Below are positions 28,586 to 36,375 of a DNA stretch of 64,000 bases, piece after piece. The position numbers were made by a program, and so were the translations under genes. The stretch comes from Mycolicibacterium anyangense (lineage in GTDB: Bacteria; Actinomycetota; Actinomycetes; Mycobacteriales; Mycobacteriaceae), in contig NZ_AP022620.1 in the NCBI RefSeq assembly GCF_010731855.1, forward strand, positions 434,001-498,000, given 5' to 3'. The notes below the pieces were generated by a model. The model saw nothing but the letters and a program-made list of their open reading frames with translations, did no database searches and had not been told where the DNA came from. How positions within the stretch are numbered: the stretch's first letter is position 1; every line of letters begins with the position of its first letter.

Positions 28586-29440
28586 CTACTGCTGCGCGAA
28601 GCCCCAGTCCAACAGCGATCGGCCCTGGTCCCACAATGGATCGTCGCTGTACATCATCACCGCGATCAACCGCCGGCCGCTTCGCTGCGCCAGTGCGACG
28701 TAGGTTTCCTTGGCCAGGTTGGTGAAGCCGGTCTTACCGCCGATGAAACCGGGGTAGCTCGCCAGCAGGCGGTCGTGGCTCGCGATCTGCTTCACGCCAC
28801 CCTTGCCGTCCGGGAAGGCAGCGGTGCTCTGGTGGATGATCTGGGCGAACAGCGGATAGTTCAGCGCGGCCCGGTAGATGACTGCCAGATCGTGCGGTGT
28901 CGTCACCGTCTCCCATCCGGGCCCGTCCAGCCCCGACGGCGAGCTGGCCTTGGTACTGCGGGCGCCCAGTTGGTAGGCCTTGACATTCATCCGCTGGATC
29001 GCGACCCGGTAGCCGCCGACCATATCGGCCAGTGCGTTGGCGGCATCGTTGCCCGAGACCATGAGCAGGGCGTCGAGCAATTGCCGTGCGGTGTAGACCG
29101 CTCCTGGTGCCAGGCCGACGCAGGAACACTCGACGTCGTTGTCGGCAGCTGTCGCACGCATCGCGGCTCCCGGGTTGACCAGATCCATCACGACCATCGC
29201 CAGCAGCGGTTTGATGGTGCTCGCGGGCGCGTAGGTGCCGTAAGGATCACGGGCGCCGTAGATGCGCCCGCTGTCGAGATCGGCCACCAGCGATGCTCGC
29301 GCCGGCCCGTCCGGGGGAGCGACGAAGGCCGCCCCGGGCAGCGGTTCGGAGACTCCGGGTGGTGCCGAGGCCAGGGCGGTCATCGAGGCTGTTGCGACCG
29401 CCAGAACCGCGCGCTGCCACCGGCCGAGGAAGACACGCAT
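28586..29440 (-). CDS. D-alanyl-D-alanine carboxypeptidase (DacB-type, S11), paralogue 1
   Basis: 284 aa penicillin-binding serine peptidase that trims the terminal D-Ala of peptidoglycan stem peptides. The catalytic set is complete: SxxK as STIK at 74-77, SGN at 129-131 and KTG at 236-238 in GGKTGF. The signal peptide starts at ATG 29440 (MRVFLGRWQR and a hydrophobic core to about residue 28), which is why this start is preferred over longer reading. A CSC cysteine pair stands at 105-107. It is closely related to the gene at 30289, and both match the M. tuberculosis dacB2 (Rv2911) type. The HNH gene follows 35 bp downstream on the same strand. Confidence 0.92.
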   Translation of the reverse strand: MRVFLGRWQRAVLAVATASMTALASAPPGVSEPLPGAAFVAPPDGPARASLVADLDSGRIYGARDPYGTYAPASTIKPLLAMVVMDLVNPGAAMRATAADNDVECSCVGLAPGAVYTARQLLDALLMVSGNDAANALADMVGGYRVAIQRMNVKAYQLGARSTKASSPSGLDGPGWETVTTPHDLAVIYRAALNYPLFAQIIHQSTAAFPDGKGGVKQIASHDRLLASYPGFIGGKTGFTNLAKETYVALAQRSGRRLIAVMMYSDDPLWDQGRSLLDWGFAQQ

Positions 29441-29618
29441 GTGTGCCGAGATTAGGTGGGCAAGGACGCAGTATGGGTTCGGCAACGTCTCCGATTGGTC
29501 GCGGAGAGCGAATTGCGGGGTCAGAACCCGTTTTGCCCCCGCCTTTGCAGGCAATACGCAGTATTGTTTTCCCTGGTTACCACCAGGGAGACTCAGGCTT
29601 GATCAGCTAGGAGAGATC
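29441..29618. promoter_or_regulatory. Divergent control region between dac and the MPT63-like gene
   Basis: 178 bp. It contains the palindrome CAATAC-GCA-GTATTG at 29552-29566 and, five bases on, a stem-loop with 7-bp arms (CCCTGGT/ACCAGGG) around TACC at 29571-29588. ACGCAGTAT occurs twice (29466 and within the palindrome). The elements sit 30-65 bp before the GTG at 29619 and may be an operator and leader hairpin for the exported protein. Confidence 0.4.
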
Positions 29619-30275
29619 GTGAAGATCGCGAAATTGGCCGGCGTCGTTGCCGCGACGGCTGTCACGTTCGGCTTCGGTGTCGTCAATGCGGCGACGGCGT
29701 CGGCGACCGACAGCATCAGGGTGTTCGGCGAGCAGGAGACACTGAACGGGCCCAATGGTCTGCCCTACATCGGCTACGCGGTGGGCAAGCTGAAGCCCAG
29801 TTCGGATCCGGTGCCGCACAGCGGCAAGCTGTATGCGGCCAAACTCGTGGTCGACGGGTTCGGTGGCAGCTTCCCGCCGTTCATCGAGCGGTTCGGCGCC
29901 CGTGCCCAGTCGGGCGACTTCTACCCGTCGATCTGGGGTGCCTCGAACAACGGGAAGCTCTACTTCGATGTCGTCGGTGACATCCCGAACAGCGTCGTGT
30001 TCAACGACGGCACTCGCGACCTGCTGGCCTGGGTCCCGGGTAGCCCCGGTAGCACCGCGGCGCCCGTGATCGTGCCGGACGAAGACGACTCGTCGGTGGT
30101 GGCGCCGGACGCGCAGGCGCCGGCAACGGGTGCGGTACCGACCGAAGGCGACTCATCCATCGTCGCCACCCCGAATGACATTGCTGCCCCGCCGTTCCAG
30201 CTCACCGAGGGTGACGTCGCCACGCCCGGCTTCAACGGCGGGGGCGAGGGTCCGGGGAGCGGCGGCCACCGCTAA
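29619..30275 (+). CDS. MPT63-like (DUF1942) exported protein
   Basis: 218 aa. GTG 29619 with AGGAGAG upstream starts a signal peptide of about 30 residues ending in ATASA. The mature region (about 35-140) has the immunoglobulin-like beta-sandwich pattern of the mycobacterial secreted antigen MPT63: YAVGKLKPSSDPVP, FGARAQSGDFYPSI and KLYFDVVGD...VVFNDGTRDLLAWV. After it comes an acidic, Pro-rich tail with two copies of DSS-(V/I)-VA and a Gly-rich end, which MPT63 itself lacks. Function unknown. It is flanked on both sides by oppositely oriented carboxypeptidase paralogues. Confidence 0.82.
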   Translation: MKIAKLAGVVAATAVTFGFGVVNAATASATDSIRVFGEQETLNGPNGLPYIGYAVGKLKPSSDPVPHSGKLYAAKLVVDGFGGSFPPFIERFGARAQSGDFYPSIWGASNNGKLYFDVVGDIPNSVVFNDGTRDLLAWVPGSPGSTAAPVIVPDEDDSSVVAPDAQAPATGAVPTEGDSSIVATPNDIAAPPFQLTEGDVATPGFNGGGEGPGSGGHR

Positions 30276-30288
30276 CGACAGCGTCTAA

Positions 30289-31158
30289 CTACAGCGTCGC
30301 GACGCTGCTCGACCGGTTCTGGGCGAAGCCCCAGTCGAGCAGCATCGCGGCCTGGTCCCAGTAGGTGGGGCCGCCTTCGTGGATGAGCCCGTACATCATG
30401 GCGATCACCAACCGGCGCCCGTCACGGTCGGCGGCTCCGACGAATGTCTTGCGGGCGGCATCGGTGAAGCCGGTCTTACCGCCGATCGCGCCGGGATAAC
30501 GCACCAGCAGCTCATCCTGATTGACCAGCGGCTTGTCGCCGTTGTCCGTCGGAAACATCGCCACCGGCTGCGCGGTGATCTGGGCGAACACCGGATTGGC
30601 CATCGCGGCGCGGAAGATGGCCGCCAGGTCATGCGGAGTGGTCCATCCCGGACCGCCCGCGCCGTCCAGCCCCGATGGCGAGGCGGCGTGGGTGTTGGCC
30701 GCACCGATCGAGGCGGCCTTGGCATTCATCTTGTCCACGGCGGCCTGGTAGCCGCCGAGCATCTCGGCCAGGGTGTTCGCCGCGTCGTTGCCTGACACCA
30801 GCAGAACCGCGTCGAGCAGTTGCCGTGCGGTGTAGGTGCGGCCCGGCTTCACGCCCGCGCAGTTGCACTCCACCCGGGTGTCGGCGTCGGTGGCGGTCAC
30901 CGTCGCGTTCAGGTCGACCTCGTCCAGAGCGGTCAGTGCCAGCAGGGTCTTGATGGTGCTCGCGGGCGGATGCGCCGCGTACATATCGCGACCGGCGAGC
31001 ACCTGTCCGGTGTCCATATCGGCGATGATCCACGCCGGTGCCGGGCCGTCGGGGATCGGAATCGAGCCGGGCGGCTGGTCGGTGTCCGCGGTGGCGGTTC
31101 CTGCGGTCGCGGTGAGCAGTATCAGCGCCGTGGTCGCGCTCGCCAGGAGTCTGCGCAT
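30289..31158 (-). CDS. dacB2: D-alanyl-D-alanine carboxypeptidase (DacB-type, S11), paralogue 2
   Basis: 289 aa. A signal peptide (residues 1 to about 24, ending TATA) is followed by the S11 peptidase fold with STIK at 67-70, SGN at 122-124 and KTG in GGKTGFT. A CNC cysteine pair occurs where the upstream paralogue has CSC. Start ATG 31158. It converges on the MPT63-like gene, with 13 bp between the two stops. It neighbours the NTF2-like gene as dacB2 neighbours Rv2910c in M. tuberculosis, so of the two paralogues this one is the better positional orthologue. Confidence 0.92.
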   Translation of the reverse strand: MRRLLASATTALILLTATAGTATADTDQPPGSIPIPDGPAPAWIIADMDTGQVLAGRDMYAAHPPASTIKTLLALTALDEVDLNATVTATDADTRVECNCAGVKPGRTYTARQLLDAVLLVSGNDAANTLAEMLGGYQAAVDKMNAKAASIGAANTHAASPSGLDGAGGPGWTTPHDLAAIFRAAMANPVFAQITAQPVAMFPTDNGDKPLVNQDELLVRYPGAIGGKTGFTDAARKTFVGAADRDGRRLVIAMMYGLIHEGGPTYWDQAAMLLDWGFAQNRSSSVATL

Positions 31159-31255
31159 GGTGACCGAGCCTAACCCCAGACCCTGATGGGCTCAGATCTC
31201 AGCAGAGTCCCGCGCTGTGGATCTCCCGGCGGCGGGTCTGGTGTTCAATCGGAAG

Positions 31256-31672
31256 ATGCTGAGCCTGGCGGAAATCTCGGACCGGTTGGAGATTCAGCAA
31301 CTGCTGATCGACTATTCCACCGCGATCGACAATCAACGGTTCGACGACCTCGACCGGGTGTTCACCCCGGACGCTCAGATCGACTACACCGAGATGGGCG
31401 GTATCGCCGGCCCGTTTCCCGAGGTGAAGGCGTGGCTGGCCGAGGTGATGCCGAACTTCCCGGCGTACTACCACATGCTGGGCAACGTCGACATCCGTCT
31501 CAACGGTGACACCGCGGCCTCCCGGTCCATCTGCTTCAACCCGATGAAGCTCGGCGACGACGGGCAGATCATGTTCTGCGGGCTCTGGTACGACGACGAA
31601 TTCGTGCGTACCGCCGACGGTTGGCGGATGAGCCGCCGGTCCGAGACCAAATGCATCCAGAAGTTCTTCTGA
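31256..31672 (+). CDS. SnoaL/NTF2-like protein
   Basis: 138 aa alpha+beta cone fold. LEIQQLLIDYSTAIDNQRFDDLDRVF is the usual N-terminal helix pair, and DAQIDYTEM, VKAWLAEV and GLWYDDEFVRTADGWRMSRR follow in family order. ATG 31256 is chosen. GTG 31217 would add 13 residues of no recognisable pattern. The family contains dehydratases, isomerases and non-enzymatic binders, so a function cannot be named. It overlaps the next gene by 22 bases and is probably coupled to it. It is the positional match of M. tuberculosis Rv2910c. Confidence 0.8.
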   Translation: MLSLAEISDRLEIQQLLIDYSTAIDNQRFDDLDRVFTPDAQIDYTEMGGIAGPFPEVKAWLAEVMPNFPAYYHMLGNVDIRLNGDTAASRSICFNPMKLGDDGQIMFCGLWYDDEFVRTADGWRMSRRSETKCIQKFF

Positions 31673-32571
31673 GCGCCGGCACCGACGTCGCGGCCGTCGC
31701 CGACGTCCTCGACCGGATCGGGCTCGACGCGATCGTCGATGTCCACACCCACTTCATGCCCAAACGGGTGATGGACAAGGTGTGGGCCTACTTCGACGGA
31801 GTTGGACCACTGGTCGGGCGGCCCTGGCCCATCGAGTACCGACTCGACGAAGCCGAGCGGGTGCAGCGGCTACGCGAGTTCGGCGTCAGCGCCTTCACCT
31901 CACTGGTCTACCCGCACAAGCCGGACATGGCCGAGTGGCTCAACTCCTGGGCCACCCGGTTCGCCGCCCAGGTGCCCGAATGCCTGCACACCGCGACTTT
32001 CTATCCCGAGCCGTCGGCACCGTCCTACGTCGGCCGGGCGATCGAGGCCGGTGCCCGGGTGTTCAAATCCCACATTCAAGTGGGTGACTACCCGCCGACG
32101 GATCCGCTGCTGGAACCGGTCTGGGCGCTGCTGGAGGAGAAGCAGATCCCGACGGTCATCCACGCCGGATCCGGACCCGCACCGGGCCGGCACACCGGCC
32201 CGCAACCCGTGGCCGAGATCCTGCGCAGGCATCCGCAGCTGCGGCTGATCATCGCCCACCTAGGGCTGCCCGAATATCGGGAGTTCATCGACCTCGCTCA
32301 GCGCTATCCCGGTGTCTACCTCGACACCACCATGGTGTTCACCGACTTCACCGAGCAGCGCGATCCCTTTCCGCCCGATCTGCGGCCGGCCCTGGGGGAG
32401 TTGTCCGACAAGGTGTTGTTCGGCAGCGACTTCCCGAACATCCCGTATCCCTATCAGCATGCGCTGGAGTCGATCGTCGCCCTGGGCCTCGGCGACCAGT
32501 GGTGCCGCAAGGTGTTCGGTGACAACGCCCGCGCGCTGTTTGGGCCGATCAGCGCCCTTTCCGGCGATTAA
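31651..32571 (+). CDS. Amidohydrolase 2 (ACMSD/PTP-like) family metal hydrolase
   Basis: 306 aa TIM-barrel protein. The metal-binding motif VDVHTHF is near residue 30, followed by HAGSGPAPG, IIAHLGLPEY and the terminal FGSDFPNIPY aspartate, in the order typical of amidohydrolase-2 decarboxylases and hydrolases. Start ATG 31651, inside the end of the NTF2-like gene. The pair may share a substrate, but none can be inferred. It stands between the NTF2-like gene and rpsP, a place left empty in M. tuberculosis. Confidence 0.82.
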   Translation: MHPEVLLSAGTDVAAVADVLDRIGLDAIVDVHTHFMPKRVMDKVWAYFDGVGPLVGRPWPIEYRLDEAERVQRLREFGVSAFTSLVYPHKPDMAEWLNSWATRFAAQVPECLHTATFYPEPSAPSYVGRAIEAGARVFKSHIQVGDYPPTDPLLEPVWALLEEKQIPTVIHAGSGPAPGRHTGPQPVAEILRRHPQLRLIIAHLGLPEYREFIDLAQRYPGVYLDTTMVFTDFTEQRDPFPPDLRPALGELSDKVLFGSDFPNIPYPYQHALESIVALGLGDQWCRKVFGDNARALFGPISALSGD

Positions 32572-32727
32572 CACCTGCCCTGCGGGATCTGGCACAATGG
32601 GCGGCTGTCCGCGCGCGGCTTCTTCGGATGCGCCGCACCGCGGTCACACACGTGAGGCAAAACCGGATCGGGCATCCCGCCCGTATCGCCGAATTGCAGC
32701 GTGGCAACGCAACAGGAGTAGTCGTTC
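32572..32727 (+). promoter_or_regulatory. rpsP promoter and leader
   Basis: 156 bp. TCTGGCACAAT with the putative -10 CACAAT is at 32593-32598, preceded by TTAACA at 32568-32573 (19-bp spacing). The leader of about 120 nt includes TTCTTC (32620) and ACACACGTG, whose CACGTG is at 32649-32654. CACAAT and CACGTG are exactly 56 bp apart, as they are upstream of rplS. ACAGGAG at about 32711 is the ribosome site. Confidence 0.55.
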
Positions 32728-33213
32728 ATGGCTGTCAAGATCAAGCTCACCCGGCTTGGCAAGATCCGCAATCCCCAGTACCGCATCGCCGTCGCCGACG
32801 CGCGCACCCGCCGCGACGGACGCTCGATCGAGGTCATCGGCCGGTACCACCCGAAGGAAGAGCCGAGCCTCATCGAGATCGACTCCGAGCGCGCACAGTA
32901 CTGGCTGGGCGTGGGCGCACAGCCGACCGAGCCGGTGCTGCAGCTGCTGAAGATCACCGGTGACTGGCAGAAGTTCAAGGGCCTGCCCGGTGCCGAAGGC
33001 ACGCTGAAGGTCAAGGAGCCCAAGCCGAGCAAGCTGGATCTGTTCAACGCTGCGCTCGCTGCGGCCGACGGCGCACCGAGCGGCGAGGCCACCCAGCTCA
33101 AGAAGAAGAAGGCGCCGGCCAAGAAGGACGAGGCCGAGGCCACCGAGGCCACTGAGCCCGCTGCCGAGGCCACCGAGCCCGCTGCCGAGGCCACTGAGGC
33201 CGCCGCAGAATGA
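32728..33213 (+). CDS. rpsP: Ribosomal protein bS16
   Basis: 161 aa. The core S16 fold is in residues 1 to about 85 ([20 protein letters not shown], then [17 protein letters not shown] and [17 protein letters not shown]). A long C-terminal extension follows, first lysine-rich (KKKKAPAKK), then an acidic Ala/Glu/Thr repeat. S16 from most bacteria ends near 80-90 residues, and extended tails are common in Actinobacteria. It heads rpsP-khpA-rimM-trmD, and its stop overlaps the khpA start. It equals M. tuberculosis Rv2909c. Confidence 0.97.
   Translation: MAVKIKLTRLGKIRNPQYRIAVADARTRRDGRSIEVIGRYHPKEEPSLIEIDSERAQYWLGVGAQPTEPVLQLLKITGDWQKFKGLPGAEGTLKVKEPKPSKLDLFNAALAAADGAPSGEATQLKKKKAPAKKDEAEATEATEPAAEATEPAAEATEAAAE
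33151..33200 (+). repeat. 21-bp tandem repeat in the rpsP 3' end
   Basis: Two units of 21 bp (33151-33171, 33172-33192; one base different) plus a partial third encode TEPAAEA repeats of the bS16 tail. In-frame repeat-length change would alter tail length without harming the fold. Confidence 0.85.
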
Positions 33214-33452
33214 GTTCGGTCGTCGTCGACGCCGTGGAGCATCTGGTCCGCGGGATCGTCGACAATCCCGACGACGTTCGTGTCGACATGGTGACCAGCC
33301 GTCGCGGCCGGACAGTCGAGGTGCACGTCCACCCCGAGGATCTCGGCAAGGTGATCGGCCGGGGCGGTCGTACCGCCACCGCGCTGCGGACCCTGGTTGC
33401 CGGAATCGGTGGCCGCGGTATCCGCGTCGACGTGGTGGACACTGACCAGTAG
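33210..33452 (+). CDS. khpA: KH-domain RNA-binding protein KhpA
   Basis: 80 aa single KH domain with the RNA-binding loop GRGG in [15 protein letters not shown] (about residues 48-62). KhpA works as a small RNA chaperone/partner of KhpB in Gram-positive bacteria (family knowledge). ATG 33210 overlaps the rpsP TGA by four bases. It is placed between ribosomal protein and ribosome-maturation genes as in M. tuberculosis (Rv2908c). Confidence 0.95.
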   Translation: MSSVVVDAVEHLVRGIVDNPDDVRVDMVTSRRGRTVEVHVHPEDLGKVIGRGGRTATALRTLVAGIGGRGIRVDVVDTDQ

Positions 33453-33491
33453 CCGCGTGCAGGAGCGACGCGACCGGGGATTGGGCTGAGC

Positions 33492-34022
33492 ATGGAGCTG
33501 GTCGTCGGGCGTGTGGTCAAGGCCCACGGCATCACCGGTGAGCTGGTGGTCGAGGTGCGGACGGACGATCCCGACGAGCGCTTTGCGCCCGGTAACCGCT
33601 TGCGGCTCAAGCCTGCTCGTGGTGACGGTGCACGCGATGTCGTGATCGAAGCCGCCCGCCCGCATGGCGGGCGGCTTCTGGTCCGGCTGCCCGGAGTCGC
33701 CGATCGCACGGCCGCCGATGCGTTGCGGGGCCAGCTGTTCGTGGTCCAGGCGACCGAGTTGCCGCCCATCGACGATCCCGACGAGTTCTACGATCACCAG
33801 CTCGAGGGGTTGGCCGTGCGCACCGTCGGCGGAACGTCGGTCGGAACGGTGGCCGAGGTCTTGCACACGGCCGCAGGCGAACTGCTTTCAGTGCGTACCG
33901 AGGATGGTGCCGAGGTGCTCATCCCGTTCGTCACCGCCATCGTCCCCAGGGTGTCCCTGGCCGAGGGCATCGTCGAGATCGATCCCCCCGAAGGGCTGCT
34001 GAATCTGGACGACGCGGGCTGA
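33492..34022 (+). CDS. rimM: Ribosome maturation factor RimM
   Basis: 176 aa. It assists 30S head assembly near bS16/uS19. The N-terminal RimM barrel begins [20 protein letters not shown]. The PRC-barrel starts around [14 protein letters not shown], and the terminal VDPPEGLL-type motif is present as [10 protein letters not shown]. It lies 39 bp after khpA and one base ahead of trmD, so it belongs to the rpsP operon. It equals Rv2907c. Confidence 0.96.
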   Translation: MELVVGRVVKAHGITGELVVEVRTDDPDERFAPGNRLRLKPARGDGARDVVIEAARPHGGRLLVRLPGVADRTAADALRGQLFVVQATELPPIDDPDEFYDHQLEGLAVRTVGGTSVGTVAEVLHTAAGELLSVRTEDGAEVLIPFVTAIVPRVSLAEGIVEIDPPEGLLNLDDAG

Positions 34023-34023
34023 G

Positions 34024-34713
34024 ATGCGTATCGACGTCGTCACCATCTTTCCGGGCTATCTTGATCCGGTCCGGGAATCCCTGCCCGGCAAGGCGATCGA
34101 GTCGGGCATCGTCGATTTCGCCGTTCACGATCTGCGGCGCTGGACCCATGACGTGCACCACTCCGTCGACGACTCACCCTATGGCGGTGGGCCCGGCATG
34201 GTGATGAAGGCGCCGGTGTGGGGCGAGGCCCTCGACGAGATCTGCACTGAATCAACGCTTTTGGTGGTCCCCACTCCGGCTGGACGGCTGTTTGATCAGG
34301 CTGCTGCCCGGCGCTGGACCAAAGAGCAGCACCTGGTCTTCGCCTGCGGCCGCTACGAGGGAATCGACCAGCGGGTGGCCCAGGACGCGGCGACCAGGAT
34401 GCGGGTCGAAGAGGTTTCGATCGGCGACTACGTGCTTGCCGGCGGCGAGGTCGCGACCCTGGTGATGATCGAAGCGGTGGTCCGGCTGCTGCCCAATGTG
34501 ATGGGCAATCCTGCGTCGCACCAAGATGATTCGCATTCCCCCGAGAACGCCGGTCTACTCGAGGGGCCCAGTTATACCCGGCCGCCGACGTGGCGCGGGT
34601 TGCCGGTGCCCGAGGTGCTGCTGTCTGGTGACCACGCGAAGATCAGGGCGTGGCGCCATGAGCAGGCGCTACAACGGACCCGGGATCGTCGTCCGGATCT
34701 GTTGGGGGAGTAG
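34024..34713 (+). CDS. trmD: tRNA (guanine37-N1)-methyltransferase TrmD
   Basis: 229 aa SPOUT-class (trefoil-knot) methyltransferase making m1G37 in tRNAs to prevent +1 frameshifting. Motifs seen are [33 protein letters not shown]-type [12 protein letters not shown] with the knot, and the [20 protein letters not shown] segment. Start ATG 34024. It is the last gene of the rpsP operon and converges on the lppW-like gene, with one base between stops. It equals Rv2906c. Confidence 0.97.
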   Translation: MRIDVVTIFPGYLDPVRESLPGKAIESGIVDFAVHDLRRWTHDVHHSVDDSPYGGGPGMVMKAPVWGEALDEICTESTLLVVPTPAGRLFDQAAARRWTKEQHLVFACGRYEGIDQRVAQDAATRMRVEEVSIGDYVLAGGEVATLVMIEAVVRLLPNVMGNPASHQDDSHSPENAGLLEGPSYTRPPTWRGLPVPEVLLSGDHAKIRAWRHEQALQRTRDRRPDLLGE

Positions 34714-34714
34714 G

Positions 34715-35650
34715 TCAGATCCGCCCGTCCGGGAACATCGTCTTGATCGCCTGGGTCAGCGTGTTGCGGGCAGTCGCGTCGTCGACGGGCTGCAGTGCGG
34801 CCATCGCGATGACGAAACGCCGGTCGGTTCCGATCACGCCGGTGGACATGTGCAGCCAGTCGTTGCCGTTCCAGCCGGGCATCCAACCCTGTTTGACCGC
34901 AACGGGTTCGGCGAACAAGCCGTCGGGAATGCCGAACCGCTGCGGATAACCGTCCAGGCCGTTGGGTGTCGAGGCCGACAGATCGGACAGGATGATCGCG
35001 GTCTGTTCGGGCGGTAGGCCGCCGGCGCCGTCGAGCAGCATGCTGTAGTAGCGGACGATGTCGGCGGTGGTGCTCATGGTGGTCCACCAGTGCCCGTCAT
35101 AGGGCAGCGTGGTGCCGCTCAGCCCGTATCGGGCCTTGACCCGGCTGACCACTGCGTTGCCGCCGCTCTCGCTCCAGAACACCTCGGCTGCGTTGTCGTC
35201 CGACGAGCGCAGCATCACGTCGAACTGCTGGCGTTCCTCGGGGCTGAGGTCACGCTGGCCCTTGGCCACCTGCAGCAGCAAGTCGTCGGCGATGAACAGC
35301 TTGCTCACCGAGGCGATGGGGAAGGCACCCATATCGCCGCCCGAGACGGTCTGACCGGTCTTGCGGTCCAGGACGGTGAAGCTGATGTCGGCGCCGTTGT
35401 TGGCGGCATCGGCGACGGCCTGCTTAACCCGCACGTCCAGGCCGGTGATCGTGCTCGGCGGGGCCTGCGGGGCAGGTGCCAGCACCGGGGCGTCGGGTAT
35501 GGCGTTCGGGTCAGCGCTGAGCAGGGTGACCCGCTGCGGCGCACTATCAGTGGTGCCGGCGTTGACCTGGGGCGAGGAAGAGGAGGCGACCAGAACACCG
35601 ACCAGTGTCGCTGCGGTGCTGGTGACCAGCACCGACGGGCGCCGTCGCAT
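34715..35650 (-). CDS. Exported beta-lactamase-like protein, LppW homologue without lipobox
   Basis: 311 aa. N-terminal export signal (RRR, then a hydrophobic stretch to about residue 23). A class-A serine hydrolase-like domain from about 70 has SVSK at 114-117 (SxxK), SDDN as the SxN-like motif and VKQGW in the KTG place, so the penicillin-binding core is recognisable but the third motif is degenerate. The M. tuberculosis counterpart at this site is annotated as lipoprotein LppW (Rv2905), yet no cysteine occurs anywhere in the N-terminal region here, so lipid attachment is unlikely. Activity on beta-lactams or peptidoglycan is unproven. Confidence 0.8.
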   Translation of the reverse strand: MRRRPSVLVTSTAATLVGVLVASSSSPQVNAGTTDSAPQRVTLLSADPNAIPDAPVLAPAPQAPPSTITGLDVRVKQAVADAANNGADISFTVLDRKTGQTVSGGDMGAFPIASVSKLFIADDLLLQVAKGQRDLSPEERQQFDVMLRSSDDNAAEVFWSESGGNAVVSRVKARYGLSGTTLPYDGHWWTTMSTTADIVRYYSMLLDGAGGLPPEQTAIILSDLSASTPNGLDGYPQRFGIPDGLFAEPVAVKQGWMPGWNGNDWLHMSTGVIGTDRRFVIAMAALQPVDDATARNTLTQAIKTMFPDGRI

Positions 35651-35969
35651 GGCCTCTCCTCGCAGGGAATCAGTGATCGGGCAGACTGTGGGCTTGCCGC
35701 GCCGCCGCCCGCGCGTTCAGATTAACCGTACCTTTTGTACACCGCAGTGTTAGCTCGCCGGTACATCCGCGTGACCTCGGCGGGTCGCTGGTAGATCGGG
35801 CGATTTCACTGCTCGCGGCCCATCTGGCACAATTGAGCAGTTGCCCGCGCGGGCCGGACGTTCTTCCGCCTGCTGCGACACACCACGTGCCCGAATCCAT
35901 CGGCTCGACGGCTGCCTGCGCTCGTGCAGGTTGTCGGCCGCAGCCGCGAAACGCAAGGAAGTGTCACCG
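35651..35969. promoter_or_regulatory. lppW-like/rplS divergent promoter region with structured rplS leader
   Basis: 319 bp without a gene. GTAC-N5-GTAC is at 35728-35740, beside a minus-strand TACGGT -10 for the lppW-like gene. For rplS, TCTGGCACAAT with CACAAT is at 35828-35833, TTCTTC at 35861 and CACGTG at 35884-35889 (56 bp after CACAAT, as for rpsP). A two-level stem has CGGCTGC (35909) pairing with GCAGCCG (35940) around an inner CCTGC/GCAGG hairpin (35915-35930). The ribosome site AAGGAA follows. The folded leader suggests autogenous control of bL19. Confidence 0.5.
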
Positions 35970-36311
35970 ATGAACACGCTGGACTTCGTCGATCAGGCGT
36001 CGCTGCGCGACGACATCCCGACCTTCAGCCCCGGCGACACCGTGAATGTTCACGTGAAGGTCATCGAAGGCAACAAGTCGCGCATCCAGGTCTTCAAGGG
36101 CGTCGTTATCCGCCGTTCCGGCGGCGGCATCCGGGAGACCTTCACCGTGCGCAAGGAGAGCTACGGCGTCGGTGTCGAGCGCACGTTCCCGGTGCACTCG
36201 CCCAACATCGACCACATCGAGGTCCTGACCCGCGGTGACGTCCGTCGCGCCAAGCTGTACTACCTGCGCGAGCTGCGTGGCAAGAAGGCCAAGATCAAGG
36301 AAAAGCGCTGA
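35970..36311 (+). CDS. rplS: Ribosomal protein bL19
   Basis: 113 aa, standard length. It sits at the 30S-50S interface. Family sequence is clear: [58 protein letters not shown] and [21 protein letters not shown] 35970 is the family start, with AAGGAA upstream. It is transcribed alone from the promoter described and followed 64 bp later by lepB. It equals Rv2904c. Confidence 0.98.
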   Translation: MNTLDFVDQASLRDDIPTFSPGDTVNVHVKVIEGNKSRIQVFKGVVIRRSGGGIRETFTVRKESYGVGVERTFPVHSPNIDHIEVLTRGDVRRAKLYYLRELRGKKAKIKEKR

Positions 36312-36363
36312 GCTTCCCAGCTCCGGGCTTTCCGCATGACGCAGAGCAGCCGGTTCGGCTGGC

Positions 36364-36369
36364 TACGCT
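36364..36369 (+). promoter_or_regulatory. Leaderless -10 element for lepB
   Basis: TACGCT (TANNNT) ends six bases before the lepB GTG at 36376, the leaderless arrangement. Confidence 0.45.
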
Positions 36370-36375
36370 GATCAC

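Noticed and set aside
36348..36360. Intrinsic terminator after rplS (AGCCG-GTT-CGGCT)
   Set aside because: The stem is only five base pairs, is not followed by a T tract, and overlaps the lepB promoter region.
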